Origin: Loxodes magnus
Taxonomy: Eukaryota > Ciliophora > Karyorelictea > Loxodida > Loxodidae
DNA length: 64,000 bases
Reading direction: 5' to 3'
Assembly: GCA_946699065.1 (NCBI GenBank)
Contig: CAMPDV010000309.1
Span: 1 to 64,000 of the forward strand
Below, piece after piece: positions 50,391-62,500 of this stretch. The notes beneath the pieces are model-generated. The model saw only the letters and a list, made by a program, of their open reading frames with translations. It ran no database searches and had not been told where the DNA came from. How positions within the stretch are numbered: the first letter of the stretch is position 1; each line of letters begins with the position of its first letter. A program made the position numbers and the translations under genes.

Positions 50391-50982
50391 CTTCAAGGTT
50401 TATAAGTTTTCTTCTTATTTAATTGAATTTAATTTTTAGAATTCGTTAAATTTTTTAATTCCTTTATTTGTTTCTAAACTAAGCCAACGAATTAATACCC
50501 TTTAGTTTATTTAAAGCTAATTTAACACTACTGATTCATATAATAAGTATATATTTAAAATTTCTTTTAAAACTCTTTAAAATCAAATATTACATTCATA
50601 AATTAAATAGATTTGCTTATTTTCATATCAATGTCTCTTTTATTTCCTTTGACTTTAAATAAAAGCCAAATGGATGTAAGGCTCAGTGTGATAATATTTA
50701 TAGTAATGATATATAAGCAGAGACTTAGTAAGACCCAATACTGTTAATTAGGTATATTCTCAAATGATTTAAATAGAGATTTAATTTGAATAATATTTAA
50801 ATTCTTAAATATTTATTAAGATGTCATATATTTAACACTATTGAATACTTGCTTCGATTCTCATTTCTGCTTCGCTGTTTTTAGATTAAGCAACTTAGTA
50901 TTATTGATATTTAATTTGGTTTGTGCCTATTCCTTCGCTAATAGCTGATATTTTATAAAAGTTAGGAAAGCTTAATAATATA
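50391..50982. promoter_or_regulatory. Divergent intergenic region between POLK and ICMT genes
   Basis: About 590 bp between divergently transcribed genes; the promoters of both must lie here. The part nearest POLK may include a short first exon (50539 to about 50495). No TATA-like or other motif can be singled out in such AT-rich DNA. Confidence 0.35.
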
Positions 50983-51676
50983 ATGCAAAGTTTCTTAATC
51001 AATATTCAATTAGTTGAGCTTTCATTGTTTACAGGATTGAATGGAAAAATAGTATGAAGGGATTGAAATTCTCCAGATAGAATAATATCATTTCAAATAT
51101 TTCTATTCTTCATTTGCACTTATCATTTATCTGAATTTTTATGTGCATCCTTCTATAGACCTTTAGAAGTTACAATTGATAGTAAGATATTTTATTGTAG
51201 GCTTTTTAATCAAATATAACAAGGGATATTGAATGGCTCAGATAGGATGCTACTTAGAATTCTTCGTAGTCTATTACTTTGCTTTTCAAAGCTTTAATTT
51301 TATTTATCGCTTGTTATTTGTAGTGGGAGGAATAATTTTTATATTTGGATAGATTACAAGAGTTTTAGCCTTAATCACTGCTGGGCAACATTTTTCACAC
51401 TAGATCAAACTAATGCATGATAAATCTCATAAGCTTGTAAAAAATGGAGTTTACGCTTTGTGTAGACATCCTTCTTATGCCGGATGATTTTGATGGGCAA
51501 TTGGCACTTAAATTTTTCTTGGAAATAGTATAAACGCTATAACTTATACGATAGTGTCATGGAAATTCTTTAGAGGAAGAATTGCTTATGAAGAATAAAC
51601 TTTAATAAACTTTTACGAGGAAGAATATATTACATATCGAAATTAGACGAAGACATGGATTCCCTATATTAAATGA
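50983..51676 (+). CDS. ICMT: Isoprenylcysteine carboxyl methyltransferase
   Basis: The gene has two exons, 50983-51181 and 51201-51676, giving 224 residues, close to yeast Ste14. Exon 1 ends in TYHLSEFLCASFYRPLEVTID and exon 2 opens SFLIKYNKGYW, matching the family's YHVSEFL...SxDSFLLNHSxEY. The methyl-donor and substrate core follows: SHKLVKNGVYALCRHPSYAG, then WFWWAIGTQIFLGN, then a Glu-rich EEYITYRN near the end. In PSYAGWFWW, two of the three Trp are UGA (51485-51487 and 51491-51493). The terminal UGA falls at the usual ICMT end (WIPYIK-stop). Several hydrophobic membrane segments fit an ER enzyme that methylates prenylated CAAX cysteines. Confidence 0.93.
51182..51200 (+). other. 19-nt intron in the ICMT gene
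   Basis: GTAAGATATTTTATTGTAG. Splicing joins codon A|GC as Ser in TID-SFLI, exactly where ICMT proteins have the conserved DSFLLNH motif. Without splicing the frame is lost. This is the best homology-backed intron in the window. Confidence 0.9.
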
Positions 51677-52982
51677 AAAATCAAACCAAAACATTTACTC
51701 TTTCATTTTAACTCTCTATTAATGCATATGAACTAATACCTTTATAATCAAATAAACAATTAAATTTAAGAAAACTTTTTCTCTATTTTATTACAATTGG
51801 TTTTTAATTGGTTTTGGCGCCCTTTGTTAAAATTCAAAAGAATTAAAAAAGGCTATAATATCTAGCAATAAAATGAATTGATATGATATAATAAAGATAA
51901 TTATGTTTTGCTATTTATATACAACCCATCTAATTAAACTTTTTCAGCACTAATACTCTAAAAGGTTTATCTCTAGGTTCATATATCGCTATATGTACTT
52001 TATTTGGAGTATTTATAAACTAAAAATAATCTAATAAGAATTTTTTAATTTACTTTAATTATAAAGCATTACTAGTTTCTATGTACTACTCATAGTAACT
52101 TGTCTGGGATGATTGATTATTCTAAGATTACTTGACTAAAACTTAAAACTAAAACTAGCATTTACTCATATTTAAAGACTGAATAGTCCTTATTATTTTA
52201 AAGATACATCTTTAAAGCTAAATAAAGTTTCTATATCTATTAATTTTATATTTAATAAAGTATCTTAATCCAATACTTCTAAGAGATTACTCTAATTTTG
52301 TTACTTTAAACAATCAATATCCTTTATATCCCTTTATAAATATAGCTTCTTCTGTTCTAAAATATTCTTCTAAGATATAATAAATTAAAAGCTCGTAAGA
52401 GTAAAGAATAATAATGTATAGGACTTACAGTTAACTATCTTTAGAATTTATTTATAAATACTTTTATAGGTTTTCATCAATTACCGCTTCTTTCTTTCGA
52501 GGAATTGAATTAGATTTAAGATTCATTTTAGCTATAGTTCCTAATACTAGGGATAGAAGAAAGTACACTTTGAAAATGCTTTCTAAGCAATATCTAAGAT
52601 TCCAGCTACTTCTTGTCTAAGATTCTATATTATCATAAATTTGACTTTCAGATATGAGCTTTAATTATCTACTTTATAGCATTGAAATTTAAAAGAGCTA
52701 ATAGCTAAAAAAGTATAAGAATAAGGCAAAGTATAGAAGCATATAGGAGATATAACTATCTATCTATAAAAATAGGAAATTGTATATAAATGCTTAGACC
52801 ATTCTATTTATTAATGCAGCTAACTACAAATTTGTAGCTAAATTTAATTTTAATAACTTTTGAACACAAACATTGAAATAATTTATAAAAAGAGTTTGAT
52901 TGAAAAATAAAGAATTATATGAAATTCAAAGGAGTAGATAAATGGTTTAAAAGTATTAGTTTAGTTTAAATAATCAATAAAG
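51677..52982. other. AT-rich intergenic region
   Basis: No gene supported between the ICMT and RCC1 genes. Confidence 0.5.
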
Positions 52983-54764
52983 ATGTCGAAAGCTGGATAT
53001 GGTGAAGATAAAGTAATTTTTGTTATATTTAGTCCACTTCCTCATTTTATAAATCTACTGAATTATAAGGTATCAAAGAGCAATCAAGCAGCCAATTGAA
53101 AGAAATATCTAATGAGATTATTAAGATCATTTCTACATAATCAGTGACTTTAGCTCTAACTTCAGCTGGCTAAGTATATTCTTGGGGTAGTATTTCTCTT
53201 TCATTAGGAAGAAGATTAGCTAAGAGAGAAGATTCGAGAGTACCGATGCTTATTACGGAATTACGTGATATCAATATAACAGACATATGTAGTGGCAGAG
53301 ATCACGTATTGGCTTTAGATTAAGATAAATTTGTTTGGGCTTGGGGTAGTAATTGTAATGGATAGCTTGGCATAGATTCTACAGAGGATTAGAATTTACC
53401 ATAGAGAATTGATTAAGTAACTAATGTAGATAAAATCTGGGCGGGCTAAGATAATTCTTTTGCTCTGACAAAATTAAGTTTCTATACCTGGGGAAGCAAT
53501 AGAGGAGGAATTTTAACTCCATATAACAAAGAAAATGAAAAGCTAAACGATATACTAAAAGTGCCGACTCAATTTGTAAGCACACCTTGGAAATAAGCTT
53601 AAGTCGGAGCGAACGTTTTGAATGTAATAGCGCGTCCTGGAGAAATAATTTGATAAATAGCACTAGGTTCTTCAGAAGGAGTTTCTACTATAGAATTAAG
53701 AGATTTAAAATCTCAAATTGCAAAGCTTTAAGCTGATAATGACAGGCTTATAAGAGAAAGAAATCAATATAAAGAGTAACTCATCTCTGGAGGAAAATCT
53801 TTTTCTTAGTCTAATAAAATTCTAGCTAAAAGATTTTCTGAAGATGATACTATTCAACGCTTGGAAAATCTAAAAAATGAGGCAGAAGAATCTAGACGTC
53901 GAATTAATGATATGAAGTAAAATGAAAAGAGTAAGCTTAAATAAGTTGATTTTGATGTCTCAAATTATTAGCTTTAAGAAAAAGACCTTCTTGTAAGAGA
54001 CAAAGAAATTTGGTAGTCAATAGAAGAAATCGAAAATTAAATTAAGAAGTGCTAAAGAGAAAATTAAGACTTCTAATAACTTGAAATTGAAAAGAAAAAT
54101 AAGAGAGAATTGGCAGCTGCTAACGAAAGCATTAAGAGTTAGATGTACAAAAAGTAAACTGACAAAGAAAACGAAAGATTACATCTTTAAATGAAGTTCA
54201 ATAAGTTAAAAGAGTAATCTAAAGACTATAAAACCAAAATTGATATGTTCGAAAAACTTATTCGAGTTTAAAAAGAATCTTTAGCTAGGGAATATTTCCA
54301 GTTTCATAGCAGTGATATCTAAAGTGATATTTAGCAAATCTTTTATTATTTCAATAACCTTTAATTCACAAAAGCACATCAACTTAGTAAAAACGTTCAA
54401 TGCTCAGGCATGTAAGATTTACTGAAGCTAAGCAACAAATTTTTAAAGTAAAAATTTAAATTTTTATAGATAAATCTAAAATGAAGCTCATAAGCACAAG
54501 TTGAGTAAAGATAGTGTTGCATATGAGACCTTTTCTAAGATTTGGGCAATGTTTGATGATAACGTTGAGCTCAGGCTATACATTAATGACTTGCTAGAAG
54601 GAATAATGCAACAAACTTCCAAAAGATTAGAAGAAATCTATTAGCAAACTCAGGATCTTATATATAAGAAAGAAGACGTAGTTAACAAGGAAGAAAAGTA
54701 CGAAGCAGAGGAATTTTTGAGGAAGAAAATAAACCAAATAAAAAACAAAGAGGAAATTGATTGA
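52983..54764 (+). CDS. RCC1-repeat protein with long coiled coil
   Basis: Three exons (52983-53012, 53033-54447, 54470-54764) give 579 residues ending at UGA 54762-54764. Exon 1 encodes MSKAGYGEDK. RCC1 repeats are seen at GQVYSWGS, then CSGRDHVLALD with FVWAWGSNCNGQLG, then IWAGQDNSFALT with FYTWGSNRGG. Only about three blades are recognisable. From about residue 225 the protein is a long coiled coil (LRDLKSQIAKLQADNDRL) to the end. No membrane or signal segment. RCC1 blades here most likely mediate protein binding rather than Ran exchange. The fit of both introns to a single 580-codon frame supports the model. Confidence 0.85.
53013..53032 (+). other. 20-nt intron in the RCC1 gene
   Basis: GTAATTTTTGTTATATTTAG. 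Its removal joins MSKAGYGEDK to the frame STSSFYKSTEL that leads into the RCC1 repeats. Confidence 0.75.
54448..54469 (+). other. 22-nt intron in the RCC1 gene
   Basis: Starts GTAAAAATTT and ends TTTTTATAG. Removal fuses the coiled-coil frame ...LSNKFLK to QIQNEAHKHKLS; retention breaks the frame and ruins the C-terminus. Confidence 0.8.
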
Positions 54765-55236
54765 TTTTAATTATTTAGCTATATCTTATATAATAATATT
54801 TAAATTAAAATAAGCACAGCTCTTTCTACATCCATTACAAATAAAAAAATAAATACTCTAAACATACTAAGCCAAGTATCAATCTAAATAACTAACAATT
54901 CATATATATCAACTACAATAAATACTAAATTGCTAAATAAATTAAATAATATTGTTTAAAGAGTGACATGTAATGTATAAAGAAAAGGTTATTTGCTAAA
55001 ATCAAGAAATCGAAAATGTATTAAAAATAAAATAAATCCAGATAAAATTTTATTTATCCACTATTACAGTATCTTAAAAATAATTAGTTATACTAAATTA
55101 AATAAATTTTATTCTATTTAATTAGCTTTATTTTTTTATTTTAATTAAGGAAAAATTCATAATTAAAATTGATCTAATTCGCAATCATTTTAAATAAGTT
55201 TCTATTTAAGAAAATAAAATAATAAAATTTTAATAA
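54765..55236. other. AT-rich spacer
   Basis: No gene supported. Confidence 0.5.
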
Positions 55237-55926
55237 ATGGAGTCGCAAAAAATAGAGAAACAGAATTATTACCTCTAGAGCTATCTTAATGGTATAAAGT
55301 TTACAGCAAAGAGCTATGGTATATTCTTAGATTATAAATAAAAAAAAGTTATTTTTGCTTATTTAAATAATAATGAAATGCCACATAAATTAAATTGCTT
55401 TTTATTCCATAATGATATAATAAGAGTTTGAGTTTTCTAATATGTAAAGTTCTTATAAATTAATAAGATAATAATTAAATATAAATAACTAAATAATTAT
55501 TTAAATTACTAGATATATCTTTAAAGAGTTAAAAGGAATAATAGATAATTATATTAAACTTAAGTATTGTAACTAAAATAGATTTAAGAGTCAAATGTAG
55601 AACTAATTTAAAATAAAGGTTATAATTGAAATATTATAAATAGTAAATAGACAATTATTAAAATAAATTTAAGATATTATAATAGTTAAGTTATGTTTCT
55701 CAATGAAAGTAATTGTAAAGAGAGTCAACTTTATTCTTTTATAACTTTCAAAAAGCTACCTTGTTTATAAAATTATTAGTTAAATAATAAAAGGTGGCTT
55801 AAGAGTTACATAATAAAAAACTCATATAAAACAGACAAAAATGACAATGCAAAAATAGACTAAAAATATGAAAAAAAAATTTTTTGTTATATTTTTTCTT
55901 TAATTTTTTCAAAGATAATTAAATGA
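55237..55926 (+). CDS. Hypothetical protein, 229 residues
   Basis: One frame from ATG 55237 (MESQKIEKQNYYLQSYLNGI) to UGA 55924-55926. The composition is Asn/Lys/Gln/Tyr-rich, with a hydrophobic C-terminal stretch (IFCYIFSLIFSKIIK). A better-formed patch, NESNCKESQLYSFITFKKL, lies near residues 152-170. There is no recognised domain. Because this code has few stops, a 230-codon frame in AT-rich DNA could be fortuitous; the uninterrupted ATG-to-UGA layout between two real genes is the only support. Confidence 0.35.
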
Positions 55927-57437
55927 AAAATATACTTCTGATTATCTTAAGGAACTATAATTTTATAAATATTTGGCTATAATTAAATTATTAAGGAAAA
56001 AAGGATATAACTTTATCTTATCTTTTATTAATACAAATGAATTTAATTTATTTGATAATAATTATGATTTAAAGTAAAACTTATAAAAGTATTTAGTTTG
56101 CATAGATCAAATTTAAAAATTAAAAATCAACTAATTTAGTAAATAAATATGTTTGATCTATAAATGTAATATTATGCAATTAATTTTCCTTTATTAATTT
56201 GATATGAGATATTTTTATTAAATCCTAGTTGATTGCTTGGAAAACTTATTCTATAATTAAGGAATATTTTTTTATTATTTCCATATTCTTTCATTTTCAG
56301 TTAATTAATTAGGAAGATATAAAATGTAAAAGTTAGAAATTGATTAAAGCTATATAGCATTTATTTAATAATATTTGGTAAATTAATTTGTCTAGCTTCT
56401 TAAAGTTCTTAATTTATTAAACTTATGGATTTTCTGATTATGTTTGTATTAAATTATACAGATAACAATTGATGTTTATTTAGATTTTTTTAATTACTAT
56501 TTTTAATTAAATTTAATATAGCTCTGTAGAACTCTTCCTTTTGATTTATAGTTTTTAACTATTTATATTATTATTTTATATAATTTCTAGGTTTTTAAAT
56601 TTTAAAATGCTTAATAATAATCATGATATTTATAAATTATAACCTAAAGGATATTAAGTTAGGTATTAAATGAAGAATAAAAGCAAAAAATTTAATTAAC
56701 TAGCAATTCTTTATTTTACGCTGCTAGAGATAAAATTACTGAGTTATTATATTTAAAAAAGGAAAATAGGTGGTATTTGTTTATTAGCCTTTGTAAATTT
56801 TAAATTACAAAATGCCTGCAAACTTTTCTTTTTATTTTCTAAAGGGCATTGATTTATTTGGCATATTAGATATATTTGGTTATAAACAATAGTTAATGAG
56901 ACTTAAGTAAAGATACAAAACTATTTAATTAATAATTTCTAAACTAATCTTTGAAGATTCATGAAGATATGATTATTGAGACTTCGTTTTAAACTTGTTT
57001 TTCTTAATATCTCAGTTTGAGATATCAGCAGTTAAAATAAATATATTAAGCAAAACTTAGAAAATGCCACTTTTTATTTTCAGTGTCTTTATGCTATTAT
57101 TTTTTTAATTTTTATAATGAGTATACTTTATAGAAAGATACTTAGCATTATAAGCAACGCAAAAAAGCAAGTAGAAGCAGCGTAAATTAAATAAATTGAT
57201 TGTAAGATAAAAATGATTTTCTAGGTTTGATAATTATTCTAATTACTTTCATAATATTTAGAACTAGCATTGAAGCACCTAAAAGGCTATTTAATTGAGT
57301 TAAAAAGGAGATGATATAATTATCAATTAGTTATGGAATGTATCCTATAATTATAGATAAGATTATTAATAAATTAGATTCAATACATGATTTATACTTG
57401 CTAATGAAGCTTTCCATTTACTTGGATTATAAAAAAT
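55927..57437. other. AT-rich intergenic region
   Basis: No gene supported with confidence. The last ~300 bp before the histidine kinase start have somewhat more complex sequence and could hold an upstream exon. Confidence 0.4.
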
Positions 57438-59591
57438 ATGAAAGGTATGAAAAAAAGCTATTAAGAATTTCTATAAAAGAGGTCGCTTAAATTTATGCAA
57501 ATTTTAGCCCCTCTATGCAATATCTTAACTTTAGTTGGATTGATTTACTCAATTTTTAACTTGGAATAAAAAGGAATTATTAGTTCAGTTATAAGATAAG
57601 TCTTCTTTGGTTTGGTGTGAATTGTCTCTTACAAGTACAAATAGTTGATAAAGCCACTTTCTATCATACTTTTGCTTATAATCTATATATAGGGATTCAT
57701 TATATCAGCTGAGCATCCTAATTATTCCGTAATTGGAATTTTGTATTTTTCTGTATTAGCTACAGTATGGGGAAACAACACAGTTAGGAATTTCTACTTT
57801 TAGATGATTATTCATGTAGTATTTTATAACATTTGGATCTATACCGTTTACAAGCTTAACTATTTCAGCCTTATTGATAAAAGCATCTGGATTCCTAAAA
57901 TAATTGCTATTTTTATTTCCAGCTTAACTATATACACTACTGAGCAAGAAAACATAAAGCTATTTAAGAAAAGCGTCAAAAACAAATAGCAGAAGTTAAG
58001 ATGGTAGTTTATCACAGATAAAACTCCAAGTGGAATTATAATCATAAACCAAAACGAAGTCATTTATTAGAACTATCTGATCAAGTAGCTCATATAAAAC
58101 AAGGATTTCTTTAGGATTATTAGCTAAGCATAATACTATGAATAAAACAATGAAAGCGAAGAATTTATGATTGATTTGATGAACTACGTAGAAAAAAAAA
58201 GCTAAGAAATAAAAGATTTTGGACTTATTCAGTTGAGTATTAGCAATAATATCCATATATTTTAGTTGCAAGGCTTTAATATAGTAATGGAATAAAATTC
58301 ATGCACTATTTTAAATTTTGTTGATTTCACTAAGGTTATAAAACTAGAAAGAGAAATTTAGGAAAATAAGTATAAGACACTGTACATGAGATCTTTTTCG
58401 CATGAAATAAGACATCCTGTGACACATATATTTTCACTTACCAATCTTATTGAGAAAAGCTGCATGAATGTGGAAAATAATTAAGAGATATTATAAAAAG
58501 TTAGATTAATATAAAATGAACTGAAGTGTCTTTTAAATCTGTAGAACTAAATGTAGGATCTTAGTGATATCTAAAATTAGCAATTAGTATTGAAAGAAAC
58601 TAAATTCGATCTAATAGACTTAGTCCAAGAAAGTACGGATATAATAAAAGATCAATCTTAAAGAAGAAAATTAGATTTGATCACTGTTATTCATTCTAAA
58701 GTTCCACAATTTTTGATTTCTGACAAAAAGAGAATTCTGCAAATTCTAATTAATTTACTCTTAAATGCTTTCAAATATACAAAAGCAGGATTCATAAAAC
58801 TTGAAATTTTCAGTAAAGAACATTTAGTGAAATTTATGGTAGAAGACAGTGGTACAGGAATTAAAGAATAAAAACTGAATTAGATTAAGTAAATGCTTGA
58901 AAATTAATAGAACATTTAGTTCGATATTAATAAACCTTAAGGTATAGGGTTGACTCTTTATTTATGCTACTAAATTTCAAAGAAATTAAGTGAAAATTGT
59001 TTAAAAATTAAGTCAAGAGAGGGTGAAGGAACAAAAATTTCATTTTACATAAATTAGCAATAAAGTTTGAGGGAACTAAGTATTTTCGAAAAATCAATTT
59101 GTATTGATGACTATTCTTCTTGATAAAATGTTATTTAAAATGAAATAAAGGTTCCTATTTAAAGCTTTAAATCCATAAAAGACATAACTTTAGACTGCTT
59201 CTGCTCAAAAGTGCTGCTTGTTGATGATACTGAAATGATAAGATATGTTTTACAAACTGTACTTAAGAAATTTAGACCAGAAGAAGCATTGAATGGATAG
59301 TAGGGAATTGATAAAGTAAAAGCCAAAATGTAAAGTGATTGCTGCAAAGAGTATAAAGCTATTATAATGGATTGCGAAATGCCTATTCTTAATGGATGAG
59401 AAGCTACTAAATAGATTAGAGAATTGGGATATAAAGGATTAATAATTGGTTATACCGCTTATACTTCTTAGTAGGATTACCAAACATGTATTTCTGTTGG
59501 AATGGATGAAGTACTTACAAAGCCATCTGCTTTTGAGATAATACTCGAAACTATAGAAAACTTGATAAAATCAAGGAATAAGGATCTTTGA
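57438..59591 (+). CDS. Membrane hybrid histidine kinase with receiver domain
   Basis: About 717 residues from ATG 57438 (other in-frame starts at 57447 and 57495) to UGA 59589-59591. Residues ~20-190 hold about six membrane helices (ILAPLCNILTLVGLIYSIF, MIIHVVFYNIWIYTVY). A PAS-like linker follows. The dimerisation box is FSHEIRHPVTHI with His322. The ATPase has the N box INLLLNAFKYTKAG (Asn443), the G1 box VEDSGTGIKE and the G2 box GIGLTLYLC. The receiver domain starts VLLVDDTEMIRYVL, has the phospho-acceptor IIMDCEMP (Asp645), NGWEATKQIRE with Trp as UGA at 59397-59399, and the TKPS Lys. All catalytic residues are present, so a functional phosphorelay sensor is expected. Its ligand is unknown. 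Confidence 0.9.
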
Positions 59592-62500
59592 GCATAAATA
59601 ATCATTAACAATATATATTTAAATTTAAAATTATTTCTTAATTACCCTCTTTGAAGCAAAATAACTCAACTAAGTCAAACAGAATAAACTCTTATTTCTT
59701 TATTAGCAGGTTTTTTATTTAAATATTAGTTGAGCAAAAAACAAGGAATAACAGAAGCAAGATATATGAACATGATTTACAAATTTCTTTCTTAATTTCT
59801 CTATAAAGGTAATAATTTAAATTAATTAAAATTTAAATTAGATATCAATGGTCTAGGAATCAAGAATAATAAATAAAGGTAAAATAGTTTAAGATTTTAG
59901 CTTAGATTCCCTTTAAAATTAATTTCTTCAGGTTTTGTATCCTTTTACTATATACTTTTACTATATACTTTTAATAATATCTAATATTATAAAGTAATTG
60001 AAGTTTCATACACAAGAAAATTAAATTTTTTTTCTTAGTTAAGTAGAATGATTGATTAAATTATAGGCCAGCAAAAGTTTAATATAGCAACTAGAGTATT
60101 TTCTTTAGAGTCAGACAAAAAACTTTTATATACAATTAATCTACAAAAATTGATTGCTTTAAATAATAATTTATGCTTTAAGCTTCAAAATGTATTAGTG
60201 AGAAATTAAAAGAATTTAATTTTAAGATGTGATAAAATCTTCTTAAAATACAAACATTTACCTTAGTTTAGTCTTTTACTATTCTATTCATTCTTATCAT
60301 TTTAATTTATTTTTCAATTTTACAATAGTTCGTAATTTTCCTAAAGACATTCTTCAAGTTATTTTTTTACTGTGAATTATGATAAATTTTATCTATGAAA
60401 ACTAAATAGATTCTAAGCTTAAAATCTTTCGAAAAAATAAGTCATATATGCTTTAGATGATAAATAAAGCAATATAATATTTTAGAAGATTAAAGAAAAT
60501 AAAAATAAGATTAAAGCTATCATAATTCTAAATAATAGAAATGATAAATAATAAAATAGAATATCTAAGCATATAAAGGCAATAATTTATCTTTATTTGC
60601 TTTAATTTATTATTTTATTTAGTGACTTAAACTTCGTTTATCAATTATCTAGTTATTTACCTTATCAACTTTATTATTAATAAGGAATAATTCAACGCTT
60701 TAATTTAAAGTCTATCTTTGATTTCAAAAATTGTGCTGATTTTTTAAGAAGCTAAAGATTTTAAATAAAATAAAATAAATTTTTTGATTTAAGAATGAAC
60801 CATAGATAGAATAGATTTGGGAGAAAAAGCAAGAATTGCAATTAAATAATTGTACGTAAAATTTATTTCCAATGAAGTTAAATAATAAAAAAGTCTAAGA
60901 ATATATCAAAATTATTAAAAATAGAAAAAAATAACTAAGATTTCTCAAAATCATGTTGGTATTAATAAAACCAAATCTAAGATAGTATTTTATAATATTT
61001 ATTGATAACACTAGTTGATATAATAAACCATTTAAATTTATATCCTTTTATTTATTAATTTTGCTTTGCATAATTAAAATCTAATATTTTATTTGTTTAG
61101 CTTATATTCCCTTCTTTTAGAATCAATTAGATTTATTAATCTAGCAAACTCTAAAATTATTTCATTATTAGTTATTTCTTCATTATGAACTTATCATATA
61201 TTCAGCTATCTGAAATAATACCTTAAACTTTTAAATGAAAATGGCATTATAATATGCATAAGAAGAAATTTCATCTTAATATTTTTCCATACGGAAGAAT
61301 AAACGAAATAAGTTGTATATATAATTAAAAAGGAAACTTAAATAAAGCTTCTAATCAAAGTTAATTAAAATTAAAATAAGTATGTTTTCTACTTCTCCTT
61401 TAGCGTAAGAAATTAAATTTTATTTCTTTTAGTAAATTTAATTTATTGCATTCGTATTCAAACAAAATATAAGACTTGAGGCCAATTTAAATTTTATATG
61501 CTAGTACATCTTCTTTGGAGAATAAAGTTTAAATGATTATAAAATAACTATTTTAATTATTATTTTTATACAATAGAAAGACTTTCTAATTTATGTACTA
61601 GCTATGCTTTTTACTACTAAGTAGAAATTAAATTTTAATTGAATGTAATTAAGAATTATTTTTAATACTTAAGGTTTTAATATTAGTTTAGTAGGAAATT
61701 AATTACAAAAGTTAATAATAACTAAGCTATTTTAAAATTTAATATTAGTAGTATACTATGTAAATAGAAATTTAGAGATAACTATAAATCCTTTAAAATA
61801 ATAGCCAAATTAAATTAATAATTTACATTATAATAATAACTAAAATTTATCATAGCTTCAATAAATTAAGTTTTACAATTCTAGAAATTTTAATTTATTC
61901 TAATTGTAAAACTTTTTTCTGAAACAATTTGAAATAACTTAATTTACATGCTAGTTATTTTATTATAGCCTGGTAAAAGCAATCATATATTTGGCTTATT
62001 TATTTTTATATGCAGTTCTTTAATATATATTAAGGAATTTATTCTTAAATAATTCAAAATAAAAATAATTATTTCTTTACTTCTAAAAATTGAATTAGTA
62101 ACTATATGAATATGTAAAGATAAAGATAAATTTTATAATAACTAAAGTTCTTAGATGTTTTATATTTCATTTAATAAAATTATATTTCATTTGATTTTTG
62201 ATTTTTTCTTTAATATTCCATGATAAATTAAAAATTTATTTCTAAATAAATTTTTTAACTTTTTAATTTAAAGAGATAAACATAAAAAAGAATAAAGAAC
62301 TTTTTATGAATGAGTAATTTTGAAAATAATTAAAATAGTACAATATTTTATAATTTCTAAATTTTCCTTTATTATCTTAAATATTTTTTAAAGATATTTA
62401 TATTTTTATCTTATGCTCTTTTTATTCCTGCGACGAAAGATGAAATAGCAAAATAAAAAAAATTTAAGATATTTTCTTTCTTAATTTTATTCTTTAAAAT

